A stretch of DNA of 64,000 nt from Mactromeris polynyma (lineage: Eukaryota > Mollusca > Bivalvia > Venerida > Mactridae). Of the stretch, positions 11,654 through 22,569 are shown piece by piece. The notes beneath the pieces were generated by a model. It ran no database searches and was not told where the DNA came from. It saw only the letters and a program-made list of their open reading frames with translations. Numbering within the stretch: the first letter of the stretch is position 1; each line of letters starts with the position of its first letter. The stretch lies in assembly GCA_032209605.1 (NCBI GenBank), contig JASFXZ010000016.1, positions 16,616,001-16,680,000 of the forward strand, given 5' to 3'. Both the position numbers and the translations under genes were made by a program.

Positions 11654-12022
11654 TGTAGCGGATCGGTGGTCCAGTGGTAACACGATGGACTTAGTAATGG
11701 ACGGCATTCCGTAGACCCAGGTTTGATTCCCGGTAGCGCCATTGACCGATTTTTCGTGTTCCACAAACATGACTTTATTAGTAATCCAGGAATCGCAGGT
11801 TCGATCCCCCGCATCACCACTGACAGCACTAACAGTCCTTCGGACGAGACTTTGAAAACTGAGGTCCCGTGTACTATGCTTTACATCCGGCACGAAAAAG
11901 AACAAGGTGTGCTTCTGTATCATGCACTATCCTCCAAAAATCTAAAAAGACTAACATTCTTCCGGAGACGGACGTCGCCCATATGATAAACCGATGGCAA
12001 GGATAAATAACAGCAAATACAC
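11654..12022 (+). mobile_element. SINE-1 copy with a second tRNA-like segment in its head
   Basis: Starts GTAGCGGATCGGTGGTCCAG with A box TGGTCCAGTGG, then B box GGTTTGATTCC at about 11721, then a second B box GGTTCGATCC at about 11793, the shared body (AGTCCTTCGGACGAGACTTT, GTACTATGCTTTACATC) and tail CAAATACAC. Flanking ACTGGTATAATA and ACTGGTATTATA form a 12-bp duplication with one mismatch. Compared with the 8.2-kb copy, about 75 bp are inserted between the A box and the second B box. Confidence 0.85.
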
Positions 12023-12218
12023 ACTGGTATTATAGGTCCAGAAATAAATCAGTATTGAGTCAACTATGTTGGAACCTGGCCATCATCTTGTGTTTATGAT
12101 TTATGTCTCAGTCAACCTGGGTACTTAGTGGATACAGAGGCTAATTCCGTCTCTCTCTCTCTTCTCTTTCCTGGTATTATGAGTAAAATACCAAGTGTGT
12201 CTACCATATAATTACATT

Positions 12219-12521
12219 GTTTACATTGTTGCAGTAATTTATATGTCAGCATCTATCTGACTCTATCTTTTACATGAGTCCTGATGTACAGCAGCTGGCT
12301 TGAATGATTGTGAGTGTCAAGGGAGGGCACTCTAGAGAATGTTGTTTTCATATTTGAGAAGAGTTGTTTCCCTTGTTTACATTGCTGAAGTATCTATCTG
12401 ACTCTATCTGTTACATGAGTCGTGATTTACAGCTTCACACAGATCGCTTTAATACTTGTGACTGTCAAGGGAGGTCACTCTTGGGAATGGTGTTTTCAAA
12501 TTTGGTAGGAGTTGTTTCCCT
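12219..12521 (+). repeat. Diverged ~150-bp tandem duplication
   Basis: TTGTTTACATTG, CTATCTGACTCTATC, TTACATGAGTC.TGAT, GTGTCAAGGGAGG/GACTGTCAAGGGAGG and GAGTTGTTTCCCTTG occur in the same order in both halves. Not coding. Confidence 0.75.
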
Positions 12522-12900
12522 TAGTTTGTCAAATAGGAAAAAGTTTTATGATGAATACGTCACTGTAAAGACTGGTCTGTGTGAGAGCATGTTGTGGTAA
12601 ATGAACTGTTTGCACTTGAATTGTTTTATATCCCTCTAATTAGTAATTACTGATGGCCTAATCTGCTTTTAACTATAAATCTTTTAATTCTTATCTATTT
12701 TACATTGACTGCAAAACTAATATTTCTCAAATAATATTATGTATTAATCACTCTCAAAGACTGCTTTCATGCTTATATATTATTATTAACCAATAATTCC
12801 AAACTCTTTTGGGGCTTTATTCAATGTATGCTTTCTGATCGTGGTTTACGCCAAAAAATGGTCTTTTAATACAATAATAATCACACTTAAATCAGAGAAT
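12522..12900. other. No gene seen
   Basis: AT-rich; CACTCTCAAAGACTGCTTTC near 12751 resembles the SINE-2 body but stands alone. Confidence 0.45.
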
Positions 12901-12919
12901 TTGAAAACAATCTAAGAAT

Positions 12920-13005
12920 CTCGTCAGTGACTAGATTCCAACCCATGACCTCTTGATCAGAAGTCAGTTGCCTTATCCGTTGACCACATACTGTGCCTCG
13001 CTTGA
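12920..13005 (-). mobile_element. tRNA-derived SINE head, degraded
   Basis: On the minus strand TGTGGTCAACGGATAAGGC resembles an A-box region and GGGTTGGAATCTAG a B box, separated by about 40 bp. The T stem does not pair, so this is not a working tRNA gene. Confidence 0.5.
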
Positions 13006-13719
13006 GAGCTAATTTTGAAAAACCTTGGCGGTTAGTTGTACCAGGATCGTAACCCATAAGGCCTAAAAAAAAAGATACGTTTCTTTCAGGTTGAATGCCC
13101 AAAAAATTGCATAGGTAGGTCGAAATTGTTTTTTTTAGATTTGTTTAAATTAACCCTTTTAACATGGATAATGTTTAATCGAGGTGAATATATATTGCTG
13201 GAATACTCGTAATAACTAATCTAATGACTGGGCAGAAATATGAACCTAAAGAAAAATTCACTCAAAGAAATTTTACCAAAAAGAAGAAATTTTACCAAAA
13301 AGAAAAATATGTTAACACGCCAAAAAAATGTTCTAGGGTCGGGGCAGAAAAATAGGGTAGGTCGGAAAACCTGAAACAAACAATCGCCTAACAATCATAT
13401 TGCATCCTTTGCTTGGATACAGCACCTTGCAATTAGCTGTCCTATCTTATGTATATAAATAAACAATATTTTATGTTTTAGAAGCAAAATGATAACAAGA
13501 TTTTGGCAGAAGGAATAAAACTGCGAGATATTCATACTGTATCAAGGTTTGATTATCTGTCCTATTTTTCACAAATATCTGATTTGTGTATGATACATTG
13601 GTGCTCCACCTTGGCAATTCCCAGTTAGATTTCTGAATCCTTAAGTAAGGTTCAACCTGTACATTTTGTTGAGTAAAGTTGAGTTCACAATGAGATTTCT
13701 ATAATTGCCAATCATTCAC
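13006..13719. other. No gene seen
   Basis: AT-rich, with a short duplicated AAGAAATTTTACCAAAA near 13266. No recognised element. Confidence 0.5.
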
Positions 13720-14394
13720 GCGGGTGATTTTATGAGTTCTCTCCCTTTATCCCTTCAAAAGTTCTCTCCTTTTATCCATTCTAGAGTTTTCTCCCTTTAT
13801 CCCTTCTTGAGTTATCTCTCTTTATCCCTTCTAGAGTTATCTCCCTTTATCCCTTCTAGAGTTATCTCCCATTATCCCATCTAGAGTTCTCTCCCTTTAG
13901 CACTTATAGAGTTCTCTCCTTTTATCCCTTCTAGAGTTCTCTCCCTTTATCACTTATAGAGTTCTCTCCTTTTATCCCTTCTAGAGTTCTCTCCCTTTAT
14001 CCCTTCTAGAGTTATCTCCCATTATCCCTTCTAGAGTTTTCTCCCTTTATCCCTTCTAGAGTTATCTCCCTTTATCCCTTCTAGAGTTATCTCCCATTAT
14101 CCCATCTAGAGTTCTCTCCCTTTATCCCTTCTAGAGTTCTCTCCCTTTATCCCTTCTAGAGTTATCTCCTTTTATCACTTCTATAGTTCTCTCCCTTTAT
14201 CCCTTCTAGAGTTCTCTCCCTTTATCTCTTCTAGAGGTCTGTCCCTTTATCCCTTATAGAGTTATCTCCTTTTATCACTTCTAGAGTTCTCTCCCTTTAT
14301 CACTTCTAGAGTTCTCTCCTTTTTTCCCTCTGTATTATATGTGTATATAGTTATCTAGAAGGGATAAAGGGAGAGAAATCATGATAATCTCCTG
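13720..14394. repeat. 25-bp minisatellite (about 24 copies) inside a family E MITE
   Basis: The unit contains GAGTTCTCTCCCTTTATCCC then TTCTA; TTATCTCC and CACTT variants are interspersed. The array ends at TAGAAGGGATAAAGGGAGAG, the inverted form of the unit, followed by ATCATGATAATCTCCTG, the family E right end. The array therefore occupies the left arm of a MITE. Confidence 0.95.
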
Positions 14395-14775
14395 TTTTCA
14401 TTCGTTGTCTAGTACATAGATGTATGGTAAACCTAGGGGGTGCAATAGATCACTATTCCATGTTCAAGCTAATTAAACACAGTTCACAAGAAAATGCATT
14501 TCCGCGGTCCAAGTGTGGCTTTCATTCTAGTTCCGTGTAAACACAGCTTTGTATCTTATCAATAACTTAGGCCTTGGCTTATCAGATACACAAACCTCAC
14601 GTATCTTGTCATCGGGTGATTAATTGAAAATAGAATTTATTCAGAATTTATTCAATCATTGATGAAACAATGAGTCTGTTTTGGGATGAAGGGCAAGAGT
14701 GCATGATTTTATTCATAGAATTGTATTTAATTAAAACATATTTATTTAACATCGATTGTGAAACAAATTCTTACA
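14395..14775. other. No gene seen
   Basis: AT-rich non-coding sequence without recognised repeats. Confidence 0.5.
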
Positions 14776-14940
14776 AGTTAAACTAATCACTCTCGATGAC
14801 TGCTTCCTGGCTACCAACCAGTACTCGTGCCAAATTTAGGGATTGTGAAGTTCGTGATCAAACCACGCGTATCGCGGGGTTCGAACTCACAGTCTTCGGG
14901 TCAGGAGTCAGGCACTCTACCCCTCGACCATCGCGCATAG
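14776..14940 (-). mobile_element. SINE-2 copy (tRNA-derived)
   Basis: On the minus strand the head reads CGCGATGGTCGAGGGGTAGA (A box) and later GAGTTCGAACCCCGCG (B box). The body contains, on the + strand, GACTGCTTCCTGG and AACCAGTACTCGTGCCAAAT, shared with 41725-41852. The acceptor and T stems do not pair, so it is a SINE and not a tRNA gene. Confidence 0.7.
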
Positions 14941-15189
14941 CATTTTGAAGGAGAATATTTTTCCCGATTGTGTAGTTGTTACATTGGAGTTTTGGGCTGT
15001 ACAGTCAACTATCGCGATAATACCCTGGATTTATGTGGTTGTATATAACATGTCATTATATTATATTGAATTAGATCAATAACTCAATGTGTAGATGCGT
15101 TCCCTCAGTATTTGTGTTGTTCAAACTGTTCCCCCCTTCTTGTCGCCCTTAAATCTCCGTAGTTGTTTTTTATAGTCGGCTAGACCAAA

Positions 15190-15568
15190 ACCTTGCTCCC
15201 CATTCCCATACATGTTTCCCCTTGCACCTGCTCACTGCCTAATGTTTTGTAGACTGTTGTCCCCCCCCCTGGATCTGTGTGGGAAGGCATTGTCTAGTGT
15301 ATGTTAATGTTCCCTGTGACAAACTAATCTCTATTTGAACATCCACCTTCTTGTGAGTAAATTTAATGGACATATGCAGTACACCTGGGGTAGCAATGTT
15401 TGCCCATCTATGCTGCGGGTAATACATGTATAATGCTGTTATTATATCAAGTTTATTATTTATATAATGCATCATAATTGTATCTATGAATACCATAGAT
15501 GTAAATGACTCATTGTGTTTCCGATTTTTGCATTTCTGTGCAGAGGAGATAATTTTTGCAATAAACAA
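15190..15568 (-). pseudogene. Remnant of a repeated coding element
   Basis: A 109-codon minus-strand frame ends in a peptide with QCLPTQIQGGGQQSTKH. A near-identical tail (QCFPTQTSGKQQSTKH) lies at 28951-29100, and DNA identity extends over TTTTGTAGACTGTTGT and GTGTGGGAAGGCATTGTCT. Two diverged copies sharing peptide and DNA suggest pieces of a repeated coding element. I do not recognise the protein. Confidence 0.4.
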
Positions 15569-15969
15569 AAAGAATCGGTGTTTTATATGTTTGATGCATG
15601 ATATGTATTTCTGATGTACTATTCGTCATGCCTATAGATAACATATGGCAAGGTTTTGTTGGTGCAGGCGTGATGCTCAAGGTTCATTCTGTGCTGTAAA
15701 AGATATCATTTTGTCGGGATGGAAGCCATATGTGATACGTTTTTCTGATCTGTCTATTCGTAGACTGATGCCATCTTTCTAAGGTTACACTTTTATTAAA
15801 TTTATTTGTGCATTCTTGAAATACCTGAAATTGTTTCAAAGTTTTGCAATTTAAACTAAAACATGCGATATTGTACTGAAAATATTTGTCTACCGTACTT
15901 ACTCATTTATGTGCACCTTTGTTTAGTCCAAAAGGACTCAAAACAATATGTTCGGTAACAGTAAGCTTA

Positions 15970-16043
15970 GTGTCTGATAAGACCTGGGTTCGATTCCCGG
16001 TAGCGCCATTGACCGATTTTTCGTGTTTCTCAAACATGACTTT
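15970..16043 (+). mobile_element. SINE-1 head fragment
   Basis: GACCTGGGTTCGATTCCCGG (B box) then TAGCGCCATTGACCGATTTT and CAAACATGACTTTATT, the same sequence as the extra segment in the SINE-1 copy at 11.7 kb. It abuts the 36-bp array directly. Confidence 0.7.
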
Positions 16044-16055
16044 ATTTGATAGAAT

Positions 16056-16523
16056 ACCATACTTATATTCTAGTCCTATTGGAATCTTCTTACCATACTT
16101 ATATTCTAGTCCTATTGGAATCTTCTTACCATACTTATATTCTAGTCCTATTGGAATCTTCTTACCATACTTATATTCTAGTCCTATTGGAATCTTCTTA
16201 CCATACTTATATTCTAGTCCTATTGGAATCTTCTTGCCATACTTATATTCTAGTCCTATTGGAATCTTCTTACCATACTTATATTCTAGTCCTATTGGAA
16301 TCTTCTTACCATACTTATATTCTAGTCCTATTGGAATCTTCTTACCATACTTATATTCTAGTCCTATTGGAATCTTCTTACCATACTTATATTCTAGTCC
16401 TATTGGAATCTTCTTACCATACTTATATTCTAGTCCTATTGGAATCTTCTTACCATACTTATATTCTAGTCCTATTGGAATCTTCTTACCATACTTATAT
16501 TCTAGTCCTATTGGAATCTTCTT
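16056..16523. repeat. 36-bp minisatellite, 13 copies
   Basis: The unit contains ACCATACTTATATTCTAGTC then CTATTGGAATCTTCTT. All 13 copies are almost identical (one A/G variant near 16235), so expansion is recent. Since 36 is a multiple of three, frames stay open and give repeated PYLYSSPIGIFL peptides, which I take as an artefact of the repeat. Confidence 0.95.
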
Positions 16524-17256
16524 TCTTTTTTTGTGATGGGTCTTTGAATCACATGAGCAGTCTGGTTTGTGTAGTGACTAAAAAGCTATTTAAGAAGAGG
16601 AAGACCGAAGACTGGCAATTGGGTAGAGACATGGATCCGCCTTCCATAAGGTGCAGGCTGTTATGAAACCAAGTACTCGAATAGAAGGTCATCGAATAAA
16701 CGAGGTCTGACTGAAAATATAAATATATCTTGTTTCATGTCTCCTTGCGGTTTCGGGAAGCTGTCGCACTTTCGTTTGCGGCATTTTTTCTTTGCTTCTT
16801 TTTTTAAAAGAAAAATCAACAAGTTCTGTTACAGATTGGGTTGGTATTTACGCAGTTAATTGCTGATGACAACAATATCAGAAACTCATTTCTGTCAGTC
16901 CTACAGACTACAGTTCAGTGAATAGTTGATGGAATCATCTAAAAGAAAGCTGGACTGGTTCTTCTGAATACTGCCACAATTAGCCATGTCCCTTGTAGTC
17001 CTTTCAGACAGCTATGTGGACATAACAATTCTTTTCTGAACCAAGAACTACATTTATATTCTTTGGTTTTCCCATTAAATATTTCATGAATACCCAATTA
17101 AGATTTATTGCTGTTCTCTCAGCCTTGTGGGTTACAAATAAAAATTATCTCTACTATGAATCTTGTTTTAAATGAATCTGCTTAGCTGGGGGAAATGGCA
17201 ATAATAGTTATGTTCATTTTCCTTCAACAAGTCTGCTTATGTCCATTTTTATAATA
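16524..17256. other. No gene; family B fragment at 16670-16713
   Basis: TAGAAGGTCATCGAATAAAC and GAGGTCTGACTG form a short inverted family B end. The remainder is AT-rich with nothing recognised. Confidence 0.55.
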
Positions 17257-17539
17257 CAGTCGGACCTCGTTTATTCGACCTCGTTTATTCGACCTTGTTT
17301 ATTCGACCTCAATTATTAGACCTCGTTTTCGACCTCGTTTATTCGACCTCGTTTATTCTATAACCTTCTTCTCCGAATACCTGGTATTATCCAAAATAAA
17401 TATCAGGTCCCGATGTATCTTCTTCTTCTATAGGAACGTCAACTTGAAATGGGCTAATCGAAACCATGTACTATTCGATATGAAATTTCGGTCCCGATGA
17501 AATCCAATGAATGAGGTCGGACTGAACGAGGTCCGACTG
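17257..17539 (+). mobile_element. Family B MITE
   Basis: Begins CAGTCGGACCTCGTTTATTC and ends ACGAGGTCCGACTG followed by TA. Inside are AAATATCAGGTCCCGATGTA, GGCTAATCGAAACCATGTA and TTTCGGTCCCGATGAAATCC, the family hallmarks. No coding capacity. TIR and TA target suggest a pogo/Tigger-like non-autonomous element. Confidence 0.85.
17266..17357. repeat. 14-bp repeat, about 7 copies, left end of family B
   Basis: CCTCGTTTATTCGA repeats with small variants (CCTTG, CCTCAATTATTAGA). The unit is the left terminal repeat of the host MITE. Confidence 0.85.
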
Positions 17540-17730
17540 TATCTCGGTCCAACTGTATCTCGGTCCGACTGTATCTCGGTCCGACTGTATCTCGGTCCGA
17601 CTGTATCTCGGTCCGACTGTATCTGTCCGACTGTATCTCGGTCCGATTGTATCTCAGTCCGACTGAGTCTCGGTCCGACTGTATGTCGGTCCGACTGTAT
17701 GTCGGTCCATCTGTATCTCAGTCTGACCTT
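17526..17730. repeat. 16-bp repeat, about 12 copies, right end of family B
   Basis: TCTCGGTCCGACTGTA repeats with variants (CAGTCC, TGTCGG, TCCATC). The unit is the right terminal repeat of the MITE plus the TA target and a few flanking bases. Confidence 0.9.
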
Positions 17731-20304
17731 TGGTACATAAACCAATGTTTTCATAATTGAACAATTTGTTGTGTTTAAAATTCTCCAGAAATGGAGGGGA
17801 ACCAATTGATAACATCTCCTAATCTTCTCTTCAATAATACTGACTGGTAGATTTAATGCTTACTTAGTATTCCTTTACCATGTAAACATGGCTACAATTT
17901 TGTTGCTAAGCAAATTAAATGTTTTCTTTACTGTGAGAGGTAGGACTGTTGATCATTGAGAGGACGTGGAAGTCAGGAGTCCCGAAACTAAATTTCAATT
18001 CTCCGAGGAGCTTTTTCTGTCTTCCTGTTGAAGAGCCAATGTTGGCTCGTTGAAGTAATTCACAAAATGATGAACTGATAAGATAAAATGTTTGTGCACA
18101 CATACAGTGTATAATCTCGGATCATAAAACATATGGAACGATATGTTAAATTCCGGATACAGTTTTTACAGTTTGGATCAGAAATTTCGACCTAAATTCA
18201 TGGCATAAAAAAGACATATGGATTAATCTTGTGAATTGTCTTTTTTGTTGTGTTAAAGATACTGAAAATAGAGTTTTGTTTACTGGTTAAGATTGGCTCA
18301 CAGCAGACTTTGATAACTGTTTTATAAAAGGTTGCACCTTTTTGATGGCTTGGATCAGCAACAAAAGACTAGTTCCAGGCATAAAAATGGAAAGAGGGAC
18401 GGAATGATTGTGACATTAAATGGAATTGACCTTTAGTGCTTCCGATGATGATATGGATTTTAAATTACTGGATAAGACTGTTTGACAGCTAACTTGGATA
18501 TCTGACAGTTGTTTTAGGAATTGGTGCAAATTTTCACTACTGTATGTCCAATTATTAAAAGGTCCCTGAATTGATAGGAAAGTGTTAAGAAGTGAAACAT
18601 ACATGTGTGACTTATTATGAACTGGGAAAGTTTCGTTTGGTCAGAATTTGAATGACTTTGCAGTCTGACAAGCACTGTGTTTCATTTAAAGAGGGCTTTG
18701 ATGCAAGTATTATAATTCCAGCTTCTCTCATGCAATAATAATTCTGGTTTCTTTAACGTAATAGATCAGAATAGTTTTCTGGTTGGTCAGGGTCACCAGG
18801 ACTTTCAGTTTCATGCAGAACAAAATTCACAATTATTACAATACTCAGATTAATGTTTCCTTGAAGTGAGTACACCATTGGCAATATTGACCATGCTATA
18901 CACAGGACATAATTATTTGTTTGCAATAAGTTTTCACAGGTTTTATTTTAAAAACCTTTAGAAGAAATTGCTGATAATTATGCAGAAAGAATTTGATAAA
19001 TGAATTTTATGTAAGAATATAACAATTTGTCAGAAAATGTTTATAGATGAACTTAAGTTTTCATTTTATGGTTTTGTATGATTGAAGTGATACAGAAACT
19101 GTACAAGAATGGAAGCATTGTTGTGTACACTAATTGTTTCCTGTTTGTATCATTACCCAACATCTTGTTGAAATATTTCCCCTGATGAAATAACTCCCAA
19201 GATTTTCTTCAGAGAGGTGTTCTGTGTCTCAGTTAACTCCTGCAGGATAAAAAACTTTTAAAATGTGAGTTTGGTACGTTTTACAATCACTGGAATATTT
19301 GGAAATGTTTACAAAATAAACTCACAGACATTCACTAATGATAGGCATTTTCATGAAACAGTATATCTTCAAGAAACACACTCTAGATGGTTTCTGCCTG
19401 TGCATAAGATTGATTCATTTCTTACCCTGAGCAGAAGGCACAAAATTGCTTGATAAGTGATTTGTTTAAGCATTAAAGAGTCTTCAAAGAATCAAGTGTA
19501 AATTGGAATCATCGGACTGTTTGGTTATTACAAACAGTGTTTGAACTTCCATGGAACATATTCTATGTACTTTGACCAAATAACTGAGTGATTAATTTCT
19601 ATTGATGGATGTTGATTTTATTGGATTTATTTCTTTTTCAATGTGATATTATTGGTAAAAGTTGGATTTTATGAGTTTAGAAGGAACATTCAACTATGTT
19701 GTTACATATTCATACAGATTGATAAACATCACAATAAAATGTTGCAGAAGCTAAAACAGTGCAAGAGGAATGATTAGTTTGAGCATAAAATGGCTTTGTA
19801 AGAATTAAAAGTGTATTTGTAACTGGAAATATCATGTGACAGAACATTCATACATTTCTGGGAGTTTGTTTTGTGGATGAAGAATGCAACACGCTTTTAT
19901 CAGTGGACTAATAAAGATACATACTGATGTTGAATGTACTATATGTATGGCAATGTCAGCCTGTATTCTTTTTTCATTGGATTCCAACCTATGTCTTTGA
20001 CTGTCATATGGCACTAAAGGTCAAAGTGAGCATTAAATTTGAAGTGTTGAGATTGTTGGAAATTATGTTTTGTTATTGCTTGGGTACAAGGCAACTTTGA
20101 TGCTGATCGAAGTCTAACCGTAGCCTCTGGTCTCCAGCATGTATGTGCTGCTTTAAGTTCAGCACCTTAACTTGATTAGTTGAACTCTAACCTTTTGGAA
20201 TTCCTAGGTTACAAGGTCATTGAGTTTTGTTTGGTTACAAGAAAGGAGAATGTGTGCTATACATTTTCAAGTTATCATACAGTGAAACAAATACTTAGGT
20301 GAAA
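17731..20304 (+). other. Repeat-poor region upstream of the putative start exon
   Basis: About 2.57 kb free of the MITEs and arrays that fill the rest of the window, immediately before the ATG at 20305. It has no long ORF, no clear TATA box or CpG island, and many short ATG frames. A leader exon or promoter could lie here (inference). Confidence 0.35.
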
Positions 20305-20487
20305 ATGAGCAAAAAGTTCTCAACTAGAGTAAGAAGGATATTTAAGTCGATGAAGGTGAACATGTGTAGTTGTCATAGTAGCGAGGATATTCTTGCTGCC
20401 ATGGAAACAGAAAATAAACCATACAGCAAACCATCTTCTGATGTTGAAATAGAGGATAAAGAAATGGATAGCGATGATGGAAATAGT
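20305..20487 (+). CDS. Putative first coding exon of the large gene
   Basis: An ATG (20305) with A at -3 opens 61 codons that end exactly at a consensus donor, AGT|GTAAGT. An in-frame TAG at 20296-20298 makes this the first Met. The product begins MSKKFSTRVRRIFKSMKV, a basic amphipathic stretch, followed by a CSC pair, and ends acidic (EIEDKEMDSDDGNS). The donor is phase 0, as is the acceptor of the 6.2-kb exon, so joining reads ...DDGNS-SADEKL.... The basic N-terminus next to Cys could bind membrane (inference). Without splicing the frame runs on to a stop at 20524-20526. The ATG and donor are seen; the joining is inferred. Another exon could lie between them, or this could belong to an alternative transcript. 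Confidence 0.5.
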
Positions 20488-20521
20488 GTAAGTAATGTGA
20501 GTAGAGAATCTCAATCTCAAT

Positions 20522-20573
20522 CTTGATTAGGGTCCGGACTTGATTAGGGTCCGGAATTGATTAGGGTCCGGAA
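20522..20573. repeat. 17-bp repeat, 3 copies
   Basis: TTGATTAGGGTCCGGA recurs three times at 17-bp spacing directly before a family A left end. The internal TTAGGG is coincidental and not telomeric. Confidence 0.85.
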
Positions 20574-20576
20574 GTA

Positions 20577-20660
20577 CAGTAAAGCTTCACAGACCGACTC
20601 AATGATAAAACCCACCTCAAGAATTAACAATTTTCAAGGCCATTTTGACTGTTTTGCTCT
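20577..20660 (+). mobile_element. Family A MITE left half, interrupted by an array
   Basis: CAGTAAAGCTTCACAGACC, then AATGATAAAACCCACCTC and AATTTTCAAGGCCATTTTGAC, are family A left sequence up to GTTTTGCTCTG, where the 32-bp array begins. The right end is missing. Confidence 0.7.
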
Positions 20661-21256
20661 GTTTTGTGAGCATGGCCTTTCCGGGAAGCTCTGTTTTGTG
20701 CGCATGGCCTTTCTGTGAAGCTCTGTTTTGTAAGCATGGCCTCTCCAGGAAGCTCTGTTTTGTGAGCAAGGCCTTTCCGAGAAGCTCTGTGTGTGAGCAA
20801 GGCCTTTCCAAGAAGCTCTGTTTTGTGAGCAAGGCCTTTCAGGGAAGCTCTGTTTTGTGAGCAAGGCCTTTCAGGGAAGCTCTGTTTTGTGAGCAAGGCC
20901 TTTCCGGAAGCTCTGTTTTGTGAGCAAGGCCTTTCTGGGAAGCTCTGTTTTGTGAGCAAGGCCTTTCCGGGAAGCTCTGTTTTGTGAGCAAGGCCTTTCA
21001 GGGAAGCTCTGTTTTGTGAGCAAGGCCTTTCCGGGAAGCTCTGTTTTGTGAGCAAGGCCTTTCAGGGAAGCTCTGTTTTGTGAGCAAGGCCTTTCTGGGA
21101 AGCTCTGTTTTGTGAGCATGGCCTTTCCGGGAAGCTCTGTTTTGTGAGCAAGGCCTTTCCGGGAAGCTCTGTTTTGTGAGCAAGGCCTTTCTAGGAAGCT
21201 CTGTTTTGTGAGCAAGGCCTCTCCGGGAAGCTCTGTTTTGTGAGCATGGCCTTTCT
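20656..21256. repeat. 32-bp minisatellite, about 19 copies
   Basis: The unit contains GGGAAGCTCTGTTTTGTGAG then CAAGGCCTTTCC, with CATGG and TTCAGG variants and a few 30-31-bp units. It begins at the GTTTTGCTCT phrase of family A and includes AAGGCC, also present just before. ORFs across it on both strands are artefacts. Confidence 0.95.
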
Positions 21257-21841
21257 TTCCGGCACTCTTCTATCCTCCTATGAAACTGGTTAATTACTTA
21301 TGATTAATGTTAAGTGCTTGTAAGTGCAGGAAACTTATAATGATTTGGTTGCTTCTTTTCTTTATATTTTATATCATAAATGGTTTTTAATCTAATATAA
21401 AGTCATAGTTGAAAGATAATTCTTAAGTTTTAATGAGAAAAATACTTAAGTTATGGGAGCATTTGAAGTTGCTTGTAGCTAGGTCAAAAATGAATGATGT
21501 TGAATATTGCAGATTACAGGATATTTTTGTGCTCGATATAATATTTTCGCAGCAAGGTATGGATCTATGCTTTTTGAAGCCTGATTTGCTTACCCTATTT
21601 ATTTTATATACCAATTCAAAAAGAGTCAGACCAGGTTCATTCAAATTCATCGAGTTTGAAATTTTATTTTGAATCTAACATAGTTTCCGATGGTCAATTG
21701 CTAGGTTGAAAAAAAACAAGGTTCAACCGTAGATGTGTTTTATAAAGCAATTCAAATAACATAATCAATGGAATGTCATCTTACTACAAGGGAATAAACT
21801 GGTACATGTATGTTAGGCGCCTAAGACTGGGCCTTATTTAA
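21257..21841. other. No gene seen
   Basis: AT-rich, with a 79-codon + frame at 21433-21672 that matches nothing I know and lacks splice or repeat context. Confidence 0.45.
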
Positions 21842-21972
21842 GTTATAAAACTGAGTTTTGAAACCAGTCTCAGAATACAGCCTTACCATTGGTCAAATTT
21901 GAAACTTAGCTCAAAAACAACCAATCGAATGCTTTATAGTTATGAGACTGGTCTTCAAACTCAGTTTATCAT
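21842..21972. mobile_element. Family D MITE, well preserved
   Basis: Left end AAAACTGAGTTTTGAAACCAG then TCTCAG; right end GAGACTGGTCTTCAAACTCAG then TTTATC, inverted repeats of about 26 bp. The middle has CCATTGGTCAA and AACAACCAATCG. This copy shows what the 32-bp array at 0.6-1.9 kb is derived from. Confidence 0.8.
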
Positions 21973-22569
21973 CTCAGCCATTGGTGGACTGGACTGAATC
22001 TACTATATTCTTTGATATTTTTGGATGAGTAATTATCTCCCTTTAATATTTAAGGCAGCTGTTCTGAATTACCTCCCTTGTCAAGCAATTATCTAATCTA
22101 ATCTCAATTTGTTATGAATGACTAGGCGTGCAAAATGCATGCAGATATTTATTTTTTGTATCCATTTAGACAATTCTTTGTATGATAAGCCAGATGTGAA
22201 ATTTCTTGAAAAAAAGACAAATTAGACAGGTATTATATCAGAGTTCAATTAACCAAAGTATGGGAAACTAATTAGGTAAGTGTATCGTTGGAAGGTTAGG
22301 TTAATTGATTGTATTACAAGTTCTACCACTTTGTATCAATCATATCTAGCGCAGATAGATGGTTAGCGGGGAATATATTTTAGGAATTAAATAGGTGTGG
22401 TTCTTCTGTTTTCGTGCAAACATACAGATAAACAAAAATCTTAGATTTTGATCTCGATACTCCATACCAGTCTCCACGTTCCAGTTCATCTGTTATTTCA
22501 ATTATTCTCGCTATACATTCTGAGGCTGAATTATAACGTAATTGTTCGAATGATGATTATCATATTTTT
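21973..22569. other. No gene seen
   Basis: AT-rich non-coding sequence with a few CTCCCTT-type short motifs, otherwise unremarkable. Confidence 0.5.

Noticed and set aside
14864..14940. Possible functional tRNA on the minus strand
   Set aside because: A and B boxes are present but acceptor and T stems do not pair, and the body is shared with another copy at 41.7 kb, so it is a SINE.
15886..16666. Two long + strand frames with 12-residue repeats (PYLYSSPIGIFL and a shifted version)
   Set aside because: They exist only because the 36-bp minisatellite is a multiple of three and lacks stops; the flanks are SINE and non-coding DNA, and two frames are equally open.
20522..20573. Telomere-like TTAGGG
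   Set aside because: Occurs once per 17-bp unit with GTCCGGA between; not a telomeric tract.
20617..21215. Minus-strand repeat frames with LTKQSFPERPCSQNRAS
   Set aside because: Same artefact over the 32-bp array; several frames are open together.
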